From Hofstenia miamia (lineage: Eukaryota > Xenacoelomorpha > Acoela): a DNA stretch of 64,000 bases. The position numbers and the translations under genes are program-made. Shown here one piece after another: positions 12,701 through 27,346 of the stretch. The notes below the pieces were generated by a model. That model saw nothing but the letters and a program-made list of their open reading frames with translations. It was not told where the DNA came from and did no database searches. The stretch covers positions 1,734,531 through 1,798,530 of the forward strand of contig SCFE01000043.1 of NCBI GenBank assembly GCA_004352715.1, given 5' to 3'. Each line of letters opens with the position of its first letter. The stretch's first letter is position 1.

Positions 12701-15700
12701 GTTTTAACAGCATTTTATAGCTGCAATTTATAACCGCAACTAATCAAACATCCGGATTTCTCAAATTCTTTTTAGCATCTCATTCAAATTTTGCAGAAAA
12801 GGAAATACGAAATTGAATTTTGCTCTCAAAATCTAGTTATATTTTTGAATTTACAATATACAACATTGCTAAAATGTGTGCAATATGGAGATTTCCTATG
12901 TATATGAAAACCGAAATTTTGGTGTGTTCTTTTCAAGCATAATTGGATAACGAAAACGTAATAATCCTGCACAAGTAAATATAATCGCAAATCTTGATGG
13001 CGGAATTAATTTTGCATGCATTGCAAATATTATACCCGCTACCGCTATTAAAGCAAATTTCAACGTGGTTATATAATATTAGTAATTCTTCATGCCGCTA
13101 ATAGAATAACAGCTGTAATTTGACTTAAATAAAAATATGTGGCATTATTAAATTTGATAGGTTCTTAACCCATTTATGCCGGCTATATGAAATAGGCTAA
13201 ATTACAGCAATTTTACTTGGTTTTCTATGACAACTGATGCCATTGAATCCCCAAAAACGTTTTTAGAGTCATTCATTATCATTGTCATATATATCTGGCA
13301 TGTGCTAAATTTAGCACATCCGGCATTAGCGTTACATCAATAAGCATTATAATCAATTTTCCCGTTTTTTCATTGCTAAATTCTATATATTTTTCTAATG
13401 TTATTCAATTACATGTAGATAAGTCAACAGTAAAATATACACTTCTCTACTGAAATTACATGTATTTGACTACACATAGCTCGTACATTTACATGTATTT
13501 GACTACACTCACACGATCACTAATAATCACACGTACTTATCCATCACTCTCAAAGAAACTCTCTGTTACAGAGTATGGAAAGCGATAAAACACCGCCGAT
13601 ACAAATGCCATGCATTTTATCAAAATAAATTTCATGAAGGCCTTTTTTATCTAACTCTAGTTTATTGTTAAAGTATATATTTCTTGATAGTATTACATAA
13701 TTGTACATATTCTATGTTTAGGATGAATTTAAATACTCATCTAGCGCAAATATCGCTTTACTAGCGGTAATCCAGATAAATATGAACATTGAAGAAAGAT
13801 CTCTTTCATGTCACTCTAATGCCGGATGTGCTAAATTCCGAACATATGAATTTAAAGTGATATAGTTTACACGTCAAGCAATATTTCATAAATGTTACTG
13901 CTTGAATGAAAAAATATATATTCTAACATAACATCTAGCGAAGAAACTAGGAAAGAAATCAAAGTTAACTTACCTTTCCAAAGCATTTCGTTTCGCAGTC
14001 CTCATCTTCGAAAAAGTGTAAAATTTAAAATACGCGCGCAGCAACCAAAGAATATATTACATAAATTTTAACAATGCAGAGAAATTGCACTTATATAATA
14101 AGTAAGAATCTATGAAAGTTAGACAAAAATATTTCTCTAACTAGCAAAAAAATTAATTCAAACTTGACTATTTTCATGTTCGATATTTAGCACATCCGGC
14201 ATAAATGGGTTAATACATGAACATTAGCTATTCTTACGATTTCATAACAAATGTGGAATTAGAGTTAACAGTCAATGATTATAAGCAGCAATCAAATAAA
14301 TTATCCAATTAACTTTGATGTCAATCGATTAATTGACTGTGACAATAATAGCGAAATAGAAAGGAATAGAGTATATAACTGTCAAGTGAATGTGCTATTG
14401 TCCACTAAAGACGATTTTACACAACAGTTAAAATTACTATACAACACAGACTTATCAATGAGCCGAAATTTTTAAGCTCAGCTTGTTTTACTATTTAATA
14501 TTTTCTCCACGACTCGGCTTGTCACATAGAAACCTTCAATGAGGCTCGCTTTAGCTCGATAATTTTTTTTAAAAATATTGGCTCAGAATTTTCTACATAG
14601 CTCTTATTATTATTTAATAAAAATTTTAAAATGATTATAAGAAATGTATATTGAATGAAAATACCAAAATCTGCACAATCAAATTAACAAGTAGAACTAT
14701 CATTTTGCTTTGGTTATAATAAGAGTCAAAGCAAATTTGTTGCTGTAAATAAATAACAGTAAATATAAATAATAATAATANNNNNNNNNNNNNNNNNNNN
14801 NNNNNNNNNNNNNNNNNNNNNNNNNNNNNNNNNNNNNNNNNNNNNNNNNNNNNNNNNNNNNNNNNNNNNNNNNNNNNNNNNNNNNNNNNNNNNNNNNNNN
14901 NNNNNNNNNNNNNNNNNNNNNNNNNNNNNNNNNNNNNNNNNNNNNNNNNNNNNNNNNNNNNNNNNNNNNNNNNNNNNNNNNNNNNNNNNNNNNNNNNNNN
15001 NNNNNNNNNNNNNNNNNNNNNNNNNNNNNNNNNNNNNNNNNNNNNNNNNNNNNNNNNNNNNNNNNNNNNNNNNNNNNNNNNNNNNNNNNNNNNNNNNNNN
15101 NNNNNNNNNNNNNNNNNNNNNNNNNNNNNNNNNNNNNNNNNNNNNNNNNNNNNNNNNNNNNNNNNNNNNNNNNNNNNNNNNNNNNNNNNNNNNNNNNNNN
15201 NNNNNNNNNNNNNNNNNNNNNNNNNNNNNNNNNNNNNNNNNNAGTGGGGGATAAGATTGAGGAAGTCAAAGAGGGGTACAAGTACTTAGGTGTGATAGAG
15301 AAAGATAGAACAGATCACGAGGAAATGAAGATGGGGCTAAGGAAAGAATACAAGAGGAGAGTAAGGAAGGTACTACAGAAGTCAGCATTGAATGGGCAGA
15401 ACAGCATAAAGGCATTTAATACGTGGGCGATACCAGTGTTGAGATATTCGGCAGGAATAGTTAGGTGGAACAAGAATGAACTGAGGGAATTAGACAGGGA
15501 GACAAGGAAGATACTAGCAGCAGAGAGAGCATTCAACCTCAATGGAGATGTAGATAGGCTGTACATGGCAAGGCATAAGGGAGGGAAAGGGCTGCTAAGT
15601 GTTGAGGAAACTGTAGAAGCAGAAGCACTAGGGCTAAGGGAATATGTAGAAAAGCAACCCAAAGGATCCCTACTAGAGGTCACTAAGGAGTTAAGGAAGA

Positions 15701-18700
15701 TAAGAACTGAGAGTGAAGGAAAGAAGGTATACCAGAGTAGGATGGAATCAGAGAGACAAACAGGAGCAAGCAATAAGAACAAACTGAGTGAAGAAGCATA
15801 TACAGTAGATAGAAGAATGGAAGTAAGTGATAAGTGTAGGCTATGTAAGAAAGAGTGTGAGACAGTAGATTATCTGATAGCAGGGTGTGAGAAGTTGGCA
15901 CAGAATGAGTATAAGTTCAGGCATGACAAGGTGGGAAGAATGGTACACTGGAGTTTGAGCAGGCAGCATGGGTTAGAAGCAGGAGACAAGTGGTATGAGC
16001 ACAAGCCACAGGGCGTCATAGAAAATGAGAAGATTAAGATACTGTGGTAGTTCAACATACAGACAAGCAATTTGATAGAAGCACGAAGGCCAGACATAGT
16101 AGTGGTAGACAAAGAGAAAAGATTAAGAACAGTGATAGACATAGCAGTACCAAAGAACAGAAATGTAGAAAGCAAGGAGAAAGAGAAGATAGACAAGTAC
16201 AGGGAGTTGACAGAGAAAATACAAAGGCTGTGGAAGTCAAAGAAGGTCAAAGTAGTCCCAGTAGTAGTAGGAGCACTAGGAGCGGTGAGTAAGAAGCACA
16301 AGAGATACTTGGAAGAGTTGGGAGTGCCAAAGTGGGGAGGAGCAGTAGCACAGAAGGCAGCATTGTTCGGAACAGTAAGAGTCCTGAGGAAAGTTCTCAG
16401 ACTCCCTGGGAACTGGTGAGTTCCCCAAACTGAGAGGAATACCAGCATGAAGCTGTGAGAACAAATGAAATAATAATAATAATAATAATAATATTAATAA
16501 TAATAATAAATTATTATATTCAGCCGCTGAGGGCAAACACTACAAAAATATAAAAACAGGTCAAGTTTTACGGCAGCGAGGACAGTCTCAGGAGATAAAG
16601 TAGGAGCAGATAGAAGAGTAGGCGAAGTTGGAGAGGGATCAGCAAAGAGGAAAGACATCAAAGATTTCTTGAAGCTTGGCGGCGGGAAAAGAAATAAATG
16701 GCTGTTGGAGGATTGAGAGTCAAGATGCAACTACAGCAATACAAGCACGATTGAAAAACGAGGGAGGGGTGCGAGTTTTTTGGTATGACTAATTGAGAAA
16801 GTGACAGCATCTTAATGCGAGTGGAACGGGAATTAAGAACTTTATTAAATCAAAGGGACCAAGATACAATTTGCGAGTGAGCAGTCGATTGGACAGGAGG
16901 AGATCACCGGCATGGAAGTAGAGCGACAGCGAGAGAGTGGAGAATTTAAGAAGGGCGTCTTTGTAATGCAATGGAGATTTCCATTTGAAAGCACGCGTAT
17001 GGAACCGTTCCATAGAGTAGAACAAGGAACGAGAAGGCCACGAACAGAGAGAAGCGTAGATAAGAATGGCGCGATGAATGGATATGTGGGTGAAGCGTAC
17101 ATTAAAATAGAAAACCATTGATTTATATAACATTAATTTCAATTTGCTGAAGTGCTAAGTGGAAGAGATCTTCTGATAAACGATGATGCCTTACAAGATT
17201 TGGAGATCTTTTTATCAATATGGTGAGATCATGACAATGTAGACGTAATATAGACACCAAGATCATGACCTTCATTTGTAGGATAAAACGGTTTCTACTG
17301 AACGATAAAGGAGTACACTTGTCTATCATAAATGTATCATAAACGATAAATCATTTCCAAACGGTGGATAAATCATCGAGCTAAGTAATTTAAAGTAATC
17401 AGCAAATAAATATGGAAATAAACTTTTGCATACAGATGGAAGGTCATTTATAAAGCAAAGAAATAAAAGTGGTCCTAAGCATGAGCCGTGAGGAGTTCCA
17501 CTTGGCACCGGTGATGCACTTAATATAACATCCCCTATGTTTGCACATTGAGATTTTCGTGATAAAAATGATGTAGTTAATGCTAATAAATGACTAGAAA
17601 TACCAAAAATATTTATCAATTGATAATGAAATGCTTTGCTAAAGTCAAGATAAAAGGAAAGCAAAGGGCAGTTTATGTCATGATAATGATAAACTTCATA
17701 GAAGTAATTCAAAAGTTGTAAAACAGTTTATCTTTTCTCAATAAATCCATTTAATGCTTTGATAGTAAAGGGTGCACTGCAGCCAAAAGTTCCTTAAATA
17801 TAAATTTGTCAAAAAGCAACGAAAGTTTTGGTAAAATAGAGATTGATCTATACTTACACACGTTATTTCTATTGCCTGATTTAAGCAATGGAATCATTTT
17901 TGCTGTTTTTCAAATCATTGCAAATAATGCAAGCTTCCATAAAGATTTGAATAAAAGCTCGTTTTGGACTAGTTTCATATCCAATGCAGTGGTTAAGCTC
18001 GGCTTGGCTTGTTGAAAAGTCTGACACAATACAACACATACAACACATGATGTTGATTTGTGTTGTGTACACAACACACAACTCCAAGCCTGCAAATGAA
18101 GTTGCTTAACACTAGAAAGTCTAAGGATTATACATCTTAAATTCATGCAGTTGTCAGAATTGCCGCATTCAAGTAAAACTAATGAAAACCAAACAAATGA
18201 AAGAAAAGTGTCAGAAGAACAAAATAAGCTATTTTTCTATTTAAATTATCATTACATGAGGCATTACAAATGCATTTAAGATGCGCAAAGTGGTCAAATT
18301 TGACCGCTCAGACTTTCTAGTGTTAAACATAGAATTAACTTCAAGCGGTCTCGATATCACAATTTTGAATGAAAATTAATGGCTAGATAGTAGGGTTACG
18401 ACTATTTCCATTTGATCTCGGCCATGGCTTTATGACTTGAACTTTTGGCCAAAACTTCCAAGGATGATGATATTTTATATCACCTGTGCAAAAACCTCTC
18501 CCGTGACACACCTGCAACAAATCACTAGTGGGCCTTATCAGAAAATTCACCGTTATTGAATTTTTTATTGCTATAATTTACCGTAATATTGACGCCTATG
18601 CATCATTCTATTTGTTTAGTCAGTGCTACAAGTAGTTGCGTCAATGACTTGGGTTGGGCCACGCCTTGATGACACTCAGTTGGATTAGGGCAAGCACAAG

Positions 18701-21700
18701 AACGCCTATATTAACAGGGATTAATAATTGATTTAATGGATAACTTATAATAAATCATATTTACAATATTTAACAATTCCTTAACTGTATATATGCATTT
18801 ATTCAAGACTTAAATCAAATTTTAGATAGAAAACGTTCACTTCTTTTGAACAATTTTTAACAATTTATTTCGAACCAATTTCTTTTAAATTCACATACTC
18901 TAAAGATATTTTTCACAAATTCCGTTGAAAAAAACATTCATTGTTGATAATAAAGGTCGATTAGAATTCTTCATAAAATTTAGCATATATTTCTGTCAGG
19001 ATTTGTTTTTTGTATCTTGATGAAAAATGTATAAAATTGTCCTTAAGTGAATTAACTTGCCACGAGATAAATATTTCACGTTGACGTCATAAGGAAACCC
19101 CAATATTGACAAAAGGATACCTATATCCTATGTATCCACTTATAAACATTAATTCCAAAAAATCTTAGTTAATTTCAAATGAGAATTCCGAATGTCAATA
19201 AGTAGACAAATCTTGGTCTTGAATAGAGTTTGCATACCCGATATTGATGAGAATATTTCAAACCCAGTAATATATCGATATTCACACTTTTTAACAAATT
19301 GCAGATAAATTCATACGAACATTTCGAGCAATGAATTTGTTCATAGCAATCACACGTAGATTCTAACATATCGGACTGAAATGTACCAAGCAGAACAAAA
19401 TAAATCCCGTTATTTAAAATCTGAGAAATAATCAGACAACCACCATAACACTTTTTGTAGTCCACTACAAAGCAGAGCCTGTTCATTGAAAATATGGCAA
19501 ACCAGTAATATTTTGACAGGTTGGCATTACGTTTGTCAGAGTAGAAATTCCCTCTTTGCAGTTTGAAAATGGAAATCTATCTTTATGAAATATACTTGAA
19601 GTCATTAAACTAACAACTTTCGACCATTTAATAATGAGGTTAAGGAACTCAATATGCTTCCAATTCAAGAGGGGGAAATGATTTTAGTGCCGCAAGTGTG
19701 TAATTATTAAAAATTTGTAAAACAAATGATACATTTCGGCGCTTACTTGAATTGGAAAATATAGCATCCCTTGTAAATGTTGAATATTTCGGGATGTTGT
19801 CTTGTCCCTTTTCCATTACTGGCTTTAAGGGGGGGGGCAAATACTATTGGCCCGCGCTAAGCAATTATTACAGAAAATTAAATAATTCACAATATCAATT
19901 CAAAAATTATATTTCTAGTTGCACACTATGATTTACAACAAATAAGGCATTTTTCGCTTTTTAACATTATAATGATTAGATATTTGTGATCTAAATGGTT
20001 TGTAAGTGCTATCAACTGAGTGTGATGTAGCATGAAATTTCGATTTTCCGAATTTAGTAGATGATAGTAACAACTGCAAAACAAATCTTCATAAATACGT
20101 GGTAAATATCAAATATGTCCTAATTCAATAAAACTTTCAAAAACAAGAAATATTTCTTGATAAACATAACCTTCTTTATATGCATAGCAATTGTTTTTGC
20201 AATCTAAGATTTAATTAGTTTACAAAATATACGAAACTGTATTAAATATATGCTGAGCTTGACAAGTATATATTATATAGGTATATACTTAGGATGCAAT
20301 TATATATATATAAAATACTAAAGGATTATTATATTTTCTAGAATCTATAATTGTTTAATATGTTTGTAATATCCCCAAATTGCAACGTATGCACTTACTG
20401 AAATTACTTTGATTTAGAACCGATATGTTAAACTGTTGGTATGAAATTACATGTAAAATGATTTATAATTATTGCATAGATGGAAGTTCGGCCGATTTTT
20501 GTGAACTGCCCTGGACCGCCCCACAGAATTTGTGCCTGCCCCATTTCCACGCGTTGACATCAGCCCTACATTGCCCCACGTTTTAAATTCTACCGCCCCT
20601 CATTGCCCCTAAAAGATACAGAATCATTTTTTTAAATGTCATCTCTACTATTAATACCAATAGGAATCTTATAAAAAGTAATGCCAACGCATATTAATAA
20701 CATTATTAATAGAAAAATGAAATTTAATTTTAACTCTATAAGCTCTTTATGAAGCTAAAATTTTCTTGTAATACATTTATGCAAGGACAATTGCACTCCT
20801 TCCACTGTAATTGCAAAGCCTATTGGCTACAAATCAGATATCATTGATATCATTGAAGGGAATCAAATTTCACCAAAAGCTAAAAATGCATGGTAATTAA
20901 TATTTTCAAAATGCGACTAAATTTCTAAGTAAATCAAATATTTTTAAGCAGCGAACTTTAATGTAAAAAACACTTTTACAATCTCTAAAATTGGCAATCT
21001 CTTACTTTAATCTTTATTAACTAAAGTGTTTTTGTCCCACGTTTGCCACATGGCTGCCCACTTTAGAAAAATTTTGCCCCATACCCGCCCCCCTCACTCT
21101 GCCCCATGAGTCGACCCGCTCCACTTCCATCTCTGAATTATTGTATCGAGCAAAAATGATAAATTGTTCGAAGCTATATAATTATATATAACAAGTAAGA
21201 TGCGATATCCACATTATAATAACAGGGACGTTGTTATTACTTTTTAAGTTTACTTATATGTCATATTTTTACCCGAGCCCCGCGGAAGCTAAGGATAGAC
21301 ATTCAATCGAAATCGTACGCCAAGTTACGAAAATGTCAAGCAACAGCGGCTGCAGTTGAGAGATGTTTCTCTATGCTAAGAAAACTCTTAGCCTAGGACA
21401 GAAATCTTAACCACAATAATATGGGAATTTATGTGCTGTTATTATAATTTAGTGAAGTAGTTGCTTTAAAAAAATGACTTTTTATTATGTAAGAGATTTT
21501 GTATTTGTTTTCTATCTTGTTCTCAGTAATAGAAAAACATTTTATATTGCTAAAATTGGTCATTTTGAATTATGGATGGTCATATTTTAGGTCTTATTTA
21601 ACTAAATTCCGTCATATTTTATCATAAAAACAAGTTCATATTGTTTTTTTCAAAAACATATTTCTAATTGAGCAATATATTATCCTGTATTCGGAAAATT

Positions 21701-24700
21701 ATCCGGTATCCGGCAATCGAATTATCCGGAATTATACGGTATATTCAATTCACTATCCGGATCCTATCCCTAAAATTCAATTATCCTTCAAGTAGATGTT
21801 TACCCGAATTACTTCTTCTATTAGTCAAAAAGAATGAGCGAACAAAATCGCTCCAAGAATATATCTCCCACTTCTACCTATTGAATGAAGTACTATGTAA
21901 ATTCAGCTTCAAACACTTGTTGTGGAGTTTAATACTTAACTTGTTATGTGCAAGTATATATTTTTAAAAATGCATTATTTGTGATTTATTTTTTATGTTG
22001 TGTCAACCAGAGTTGAATATATTGTTTAAAAATTTGATTATTGCCATATTGCAACAAATTATTTTATTATGACCTGCGCATAATAATCAATAATAATCAA
22101 TGACTTTATTTAGCCGCTGAAGGCATACACAACAAGAAAATAAAAACAAGTCAAGTTTTACGGCAGCGAGGACAGTCACAGGAGATGAAATAGGAGCAAA
22201 TGGAAGAGTAAGCGAAGTCGGAGAAGGGCTCAGCAAAGAGGAAAGCCATCAAAGATTTCTTGAAGCTCGGTGGCGGGGAAAAGAAATCAATCGCTGTTGG
22301 AGGGTTGCGAGTCAAGATGTAATTAGCAGCAGTACAAGCACGATTGAAAAACGAGTGAAGGGTGCGATGTTTCTTTGTACGACGAATGGAGAAGGTGACA
22401 ACATCATCAGAGCAAGTGCAGCAGGAATTGGAGAACTTAATGAAATCAAAAGGATCAAGATCCAATTTGCGAACCAGTAGTCGATTAAACAGAAGGAGAT
22501 CACAGGCATGGAAGTAGAGTGACAGCGGGAGAGTGGAGAATTTCAGCAGAGCGTCTTTATTGGTCAAAGGGNNNNNNNNNNNNNNNNNNNNNNNNNNNNN
22601 NNNNNNNNNNNNNNNNNNNNNNNNNNNNNNNNNNNNNNNNNNNNNNNNNNNNNNNNNNNNNNNNNNNNNNNNNNNNNNNNNNNNNNNNNNNNNNNNNNNN
22701 NNNNNNNNNNNNNNNNNNNNNNNNNNNNNNNNNNNNNNNNNNNNNNNNNNNNNNNNNNNNNNNNNNNNNNNNNNNNNNNNNNNNNNNNNNNNNNNNNNNN
22801 NNNNNNNNNNNNNNNNNNNNNNNNNNNNNNNNNNNNNNNNNNNNNNNNNNNNNNNNNNNNNNNNNNNNNNNNNNNNNNNNNNNNNNNNNNNNNNNNNNNN
22901 NNNNNNNNNNNNNNNNNNNNNNNNNNNNNNNNNNNNNNNNNNNNNNNNNNNNNNNNNNNNNNNNNNNNNNNNNNNNNNNNNNNNNNNNNNNNNNNNNNNN
23001 NNNNNNNNNNNNNNNNNNNNNNNNNNNNNNNNNNNNNNNNNNNNNNNNNNNNNNNNNNNNNNNNNNNNNNNNNNNNNNNNNNNNNNNNNNNNNNNNNNNN
23101 NNNNNNNNNNNNNNNNNNNNNNNNNNNNNNNNNNNNNNNNNNNNNNNNNNNNNNNNNNNNNNNNNNNNNNNNNNNNNNNNNNNNNNNNNNNNNNNNNNNN
23201 NNNNNNNNNNNNNNNNNNNNNNNNNNNNNNNNNNNNNNNNNNNNNNNNNNNNNNNNNNNNNNNNNNNNNNNNNNNNNNNNNNNNNNNNNNNNNNNNNNNN
23301 NNNNNNNNNNNNNNNNNNNNNNNNNNNNNNNNNNNNNNNNNNNNNNNNNNNNNGTCAGAGAGGCGGTAATAACGAATCAAGACGCCTTCAGACCACACAT
23401 CAGGATTCATGAGTGCACGATGAGACTCTTGATCGCAGACAACATGGAAGGATACAAATGGAGAGTCAGGACGTGGAGGAATGGAAATGACATCATCAAA
23501 TTGTAGAGAGGACGAACGAAGGTGGTCAGCAACATCTGAGGTGGACACAGAGGCAGCAAAACGGCCAACATAGATATGAGCTTTGCGGGGAGGCGGCGGA
23601 AGTGAACTAATAGGAACAGCAGGGAGACGGCAGGAAGCACTAGAACCAAAAACTGGACGAGGACGATTACGGTTAGTTGATGAAGGGATAGACTGCTTGG
23701 GAGGATGCGGTAGAGCAGAAGGAGGAGCAAGCACGGGTGTGAAACTCGGAGCAGGATTATTGGGGAGAGATGAGACAGAAAGCGAGGCAGCAGCACTGTA
23801 GGAGAACATGTAAATTCATCAATTCAAACTTGTTGAATATGACAAGCTTTAGTCCCGATAACTGCATGAATCAAGTTTAAAAAATTCAAGATAATCTTGT
23901 CATATGGTAAAAAAATTAAAATTACATGTTTTTCAAAATTATACACCTTATGTAATTTTGTCATTTTGACAATGAGCTACTCAAACTAGCAATGTTTAAA
24001 AAGCAAACAAAACTGTTTCACGAAATTTTCAAATAATGTTATTCAATGCTTACAAATATTATTTTTCAATAATTAAAGTTATACAACACATTTTTTTTGA
24101 TTTTATTATATATAATTAGTAAAAGTTGGGTGCCTAGAACACCTGACAAAAAAGTTGGGCGAATGGAATAAATGTGCATTCCACGAATTCCTGACAAAGT
24201 GGGAGCTGCGTCTTAACTATAAGATTTAATCCGCCCGATTAAGTCAGGCCAATTGAATTGTGTAGTTAAGTTAGTAAAAAGTTTTAATAATAAAGACATT
24301 TCCCGCGCTTTGAATATTTACAATTGTGAGCTCCTAGCTTTAGGCTCAACATCTTTATCACAGGAACGCCTTGAAAGTCATGCTCAAAACTGAATTTCGT
24401 ATAGCCGTAAAGCTCAATAGAAAGTTTATGTTATCAAATGCAGGCTTGTTCAATATCTTATCGTCGATAGTATCTTTTTCAAAAAGCTAAACAAATTATT
24501 TCGATAACGATTTCATCCAAGATGGGTTATCTAGATAATCTTCATTAAAATTATATACACGTAGCTGTAGATTTACATTGTATCTCTTGAAAAAATAGCA
24601 ATTTTAGAGTAAAAAATACTATAAATGTCAACATGACAATACAGGTCGATTTTGCAACCATTTCGGAAATTATTCATTCCGTGTTTTGTAGTATCAAATG

Positions 24701-27309
24701 TTATTTTATAAAAAAGCCGTGATTTTCTTGTCCAAACCAATAAGGTAGACAACATCATAAAAATAGCAAAATGGTTCTTGATTTCTGATTGGATTATAAT
24801 ACATTTATATTCTAATATATGTACTACACACAATGTTAAAGCATGAGAAACAATTATCCAAGCTGGAACTTTTCATATTAATGGTTATAATTAACTAGTA
24901 AATGGTTTTGCATATGCAACGTCATTTTTTTATGTTAAGAAATGCGATATTTGCGGATCTTGCAAATTTAAATTCGCGACCTTTAATTCTCATGCCTGAA
25001 TTTGTGCGTTAAAAATGGAAAAAATCGTATCCCAAGTAATCCGTCATTTATGCCACACCAAAACATACTAACAGGTTATCGAGTCGATAATAGGCTGTAT
25101 AAGATAGGTTATTGGATGGAATAATTTCTCAAAAATCTTTTGTTAGATTATCTTTTGAACAAGCCTGATCAAATGATTTGTAAAATACACATGGAATATT
25201 TTTCAAATATTTCGATAAATTCTCTGCGGTACTCCTGAAAAAAAGAATAAAAACGACTTACGGTGGAGTTTTTTCGATCTAGAAATAAAAAGAAAGGTAG
25301 CTTCAAGCGTTTCATACCAATGTATAACTTGCTGGTATGGCCATTAAGAATGGCAAATACTCATAGCCCTATTGTCCACACACAATATTTAATTCCATCA
25401 TTGACAATGTCCACATATATGAAATGGAAACTGTCAGGATATGATATGAAGGAAAAGTGCGCCTGATAGACAAAATACATTTCCCACAAAAATAGAATAG
25501 GGCAAGAACAGATACTTCTAATGGTATCAGTTGGAGTATGAGAAGGAAAATTCGATGTTTCTTTGTACGACGAATGGAGAAGGTGACAACATCATCAGAG
25601 CGAGTGCAGTAGGAATTAGAGAACTTAATGAAATCAAAAGGATCAAGATCCAATTTGCGAGTCAGTAGTCAATTGAACAGAAGGAGATCACAGGCATGGA
25701 AGTAGAGTGACAGCGGGAGAGTGGAGAATTTCAGCAGAGCGTCTTTATTGGTCAAAGGGGAAATCCATTTGAAAGCGCGTTTCTGGAACAAAGCACGAGA
25801 ATGCCACCAACAAGGAGATGCGTAGAGAAGAATGGCGCGAGGAATGGACTAGAACAAAGAGTTTCACAGCGGACGAGGTATTAAAAGGAACATTACGGAA
25901 AAGGGCAAATAGCGAGGAATTGGCTTTGCGGAGACGCAAGGACACATGTCCAGTCCAATTTAAGTTTGCAGCAATCAAGATGGTTGACAGGGGACCAAGT
26001 AGACAAGTGCTCAAGATCAGAAGAAGATACTATTTTATTTAGAAATTTTTAAAAATTGAGACACTTGAACAATGACGACATTAAAGGGTCCGGGGCCAAA
26101 AAATGTTTTCAGCAAGATGAGACAAAATCATTTTTAGTCACATATATATGAAGGTTTAATTCAATATCATCTAATATTCAAAACTGCACAAATTTTGGAG
26201 GGTGTGGAAAAATCTCCGCACATGAATAGGGTTAATATGGTGGTCTAAAAGAAAAAGTTACCTTTTACAATCATGTCCACATCTTGTTGCAGCTGGGCCT
26301 GCTCATTTTGCAAAGTTTGAATGGCAGTGTTTAGAAATTTTGCTCGAATGCTGTAAGGAAAGTTGATAGTTAAGAAAATGAACTTATCCAGTTCAATGTT
26401 CAGGTAGAAATTCTCCAAATCTTTATTAATTTCATATCGCATTACTTCTGTAATGTTAGCACGGTCAACAATGAATTGATCAACAGTGTACAAAGGGCCA
26501 GAATTCTTTATTGAAGCTAAATACACGAGTCTAGAAATCAAATACATATTTTTTCTAAAGAAATATTAAGAATAAGATTAGCAAAGGATTTTTGTGTAAT
26601 GTTGCTACAGAAAAGGAAACGCTTCATCAAATTACAATACTTTTACAGGTATCAGAAATAATTGATTTCAAGTCTTAGGATTTCAATTCTATTTTTTATT
26701 ACTGCTGCCAGATTGGGATGGCTGAAAAACACCTAAGGAAATAGTCAAGAGTATTATGTATACAGTGCTATCAAACGTGAAATTTTCTCGGATTTTTGTA
26801 ATTTGTTTACTTTAAATTCTTTCAGTGAATCCGGCAATTCTCTGATAAAATATAATATTTTTCATCCATTTAAGGTTTAATCTGCCGAAAATCACTCTTA
26901 GCGGTATTTACGCAATCCTTAAAGTTCTCATGTAATTCTTGGATTGCTTCAAGATTTGAACTTAAAATGGTCGCAGGCATGTAATCATGTCATCTTCGAT
27001 CAGAAATATATTGCCATGAACATGCACCTAAGAGGAAGAACTTTACTATTTTAATGAAAACCAAGCATACAAAAATTGCAGAAGCTATATTCATAAAAGA
27101 AACTAAGGAGAATCTATTAAATAAACAATTAAGTCAACGACTAAATATCGTATAAGATCTACGAACTACAATTTTAAAATCACAAAATTTGTATTTACCA
27201 CCATATTATTTTAGTTATTTTGTACTGACGATGAGTGGAGACACTCGAAACATGTTTACATAAAATATTTCTTGTTTTTTACAATGAATAGTTTAAGCGC
27301 ACTTTGTAC

Positions 27310-27346
<37 letters not shown>

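Noticed and set aside
15315-16730. Ser/Leu-rich minus-strand frames opposite the REL LINE
   Set aside because: Mirror images of a purine-rich coding strand; no family features, while the plus strand has ordered RT and endonuclease motifs.
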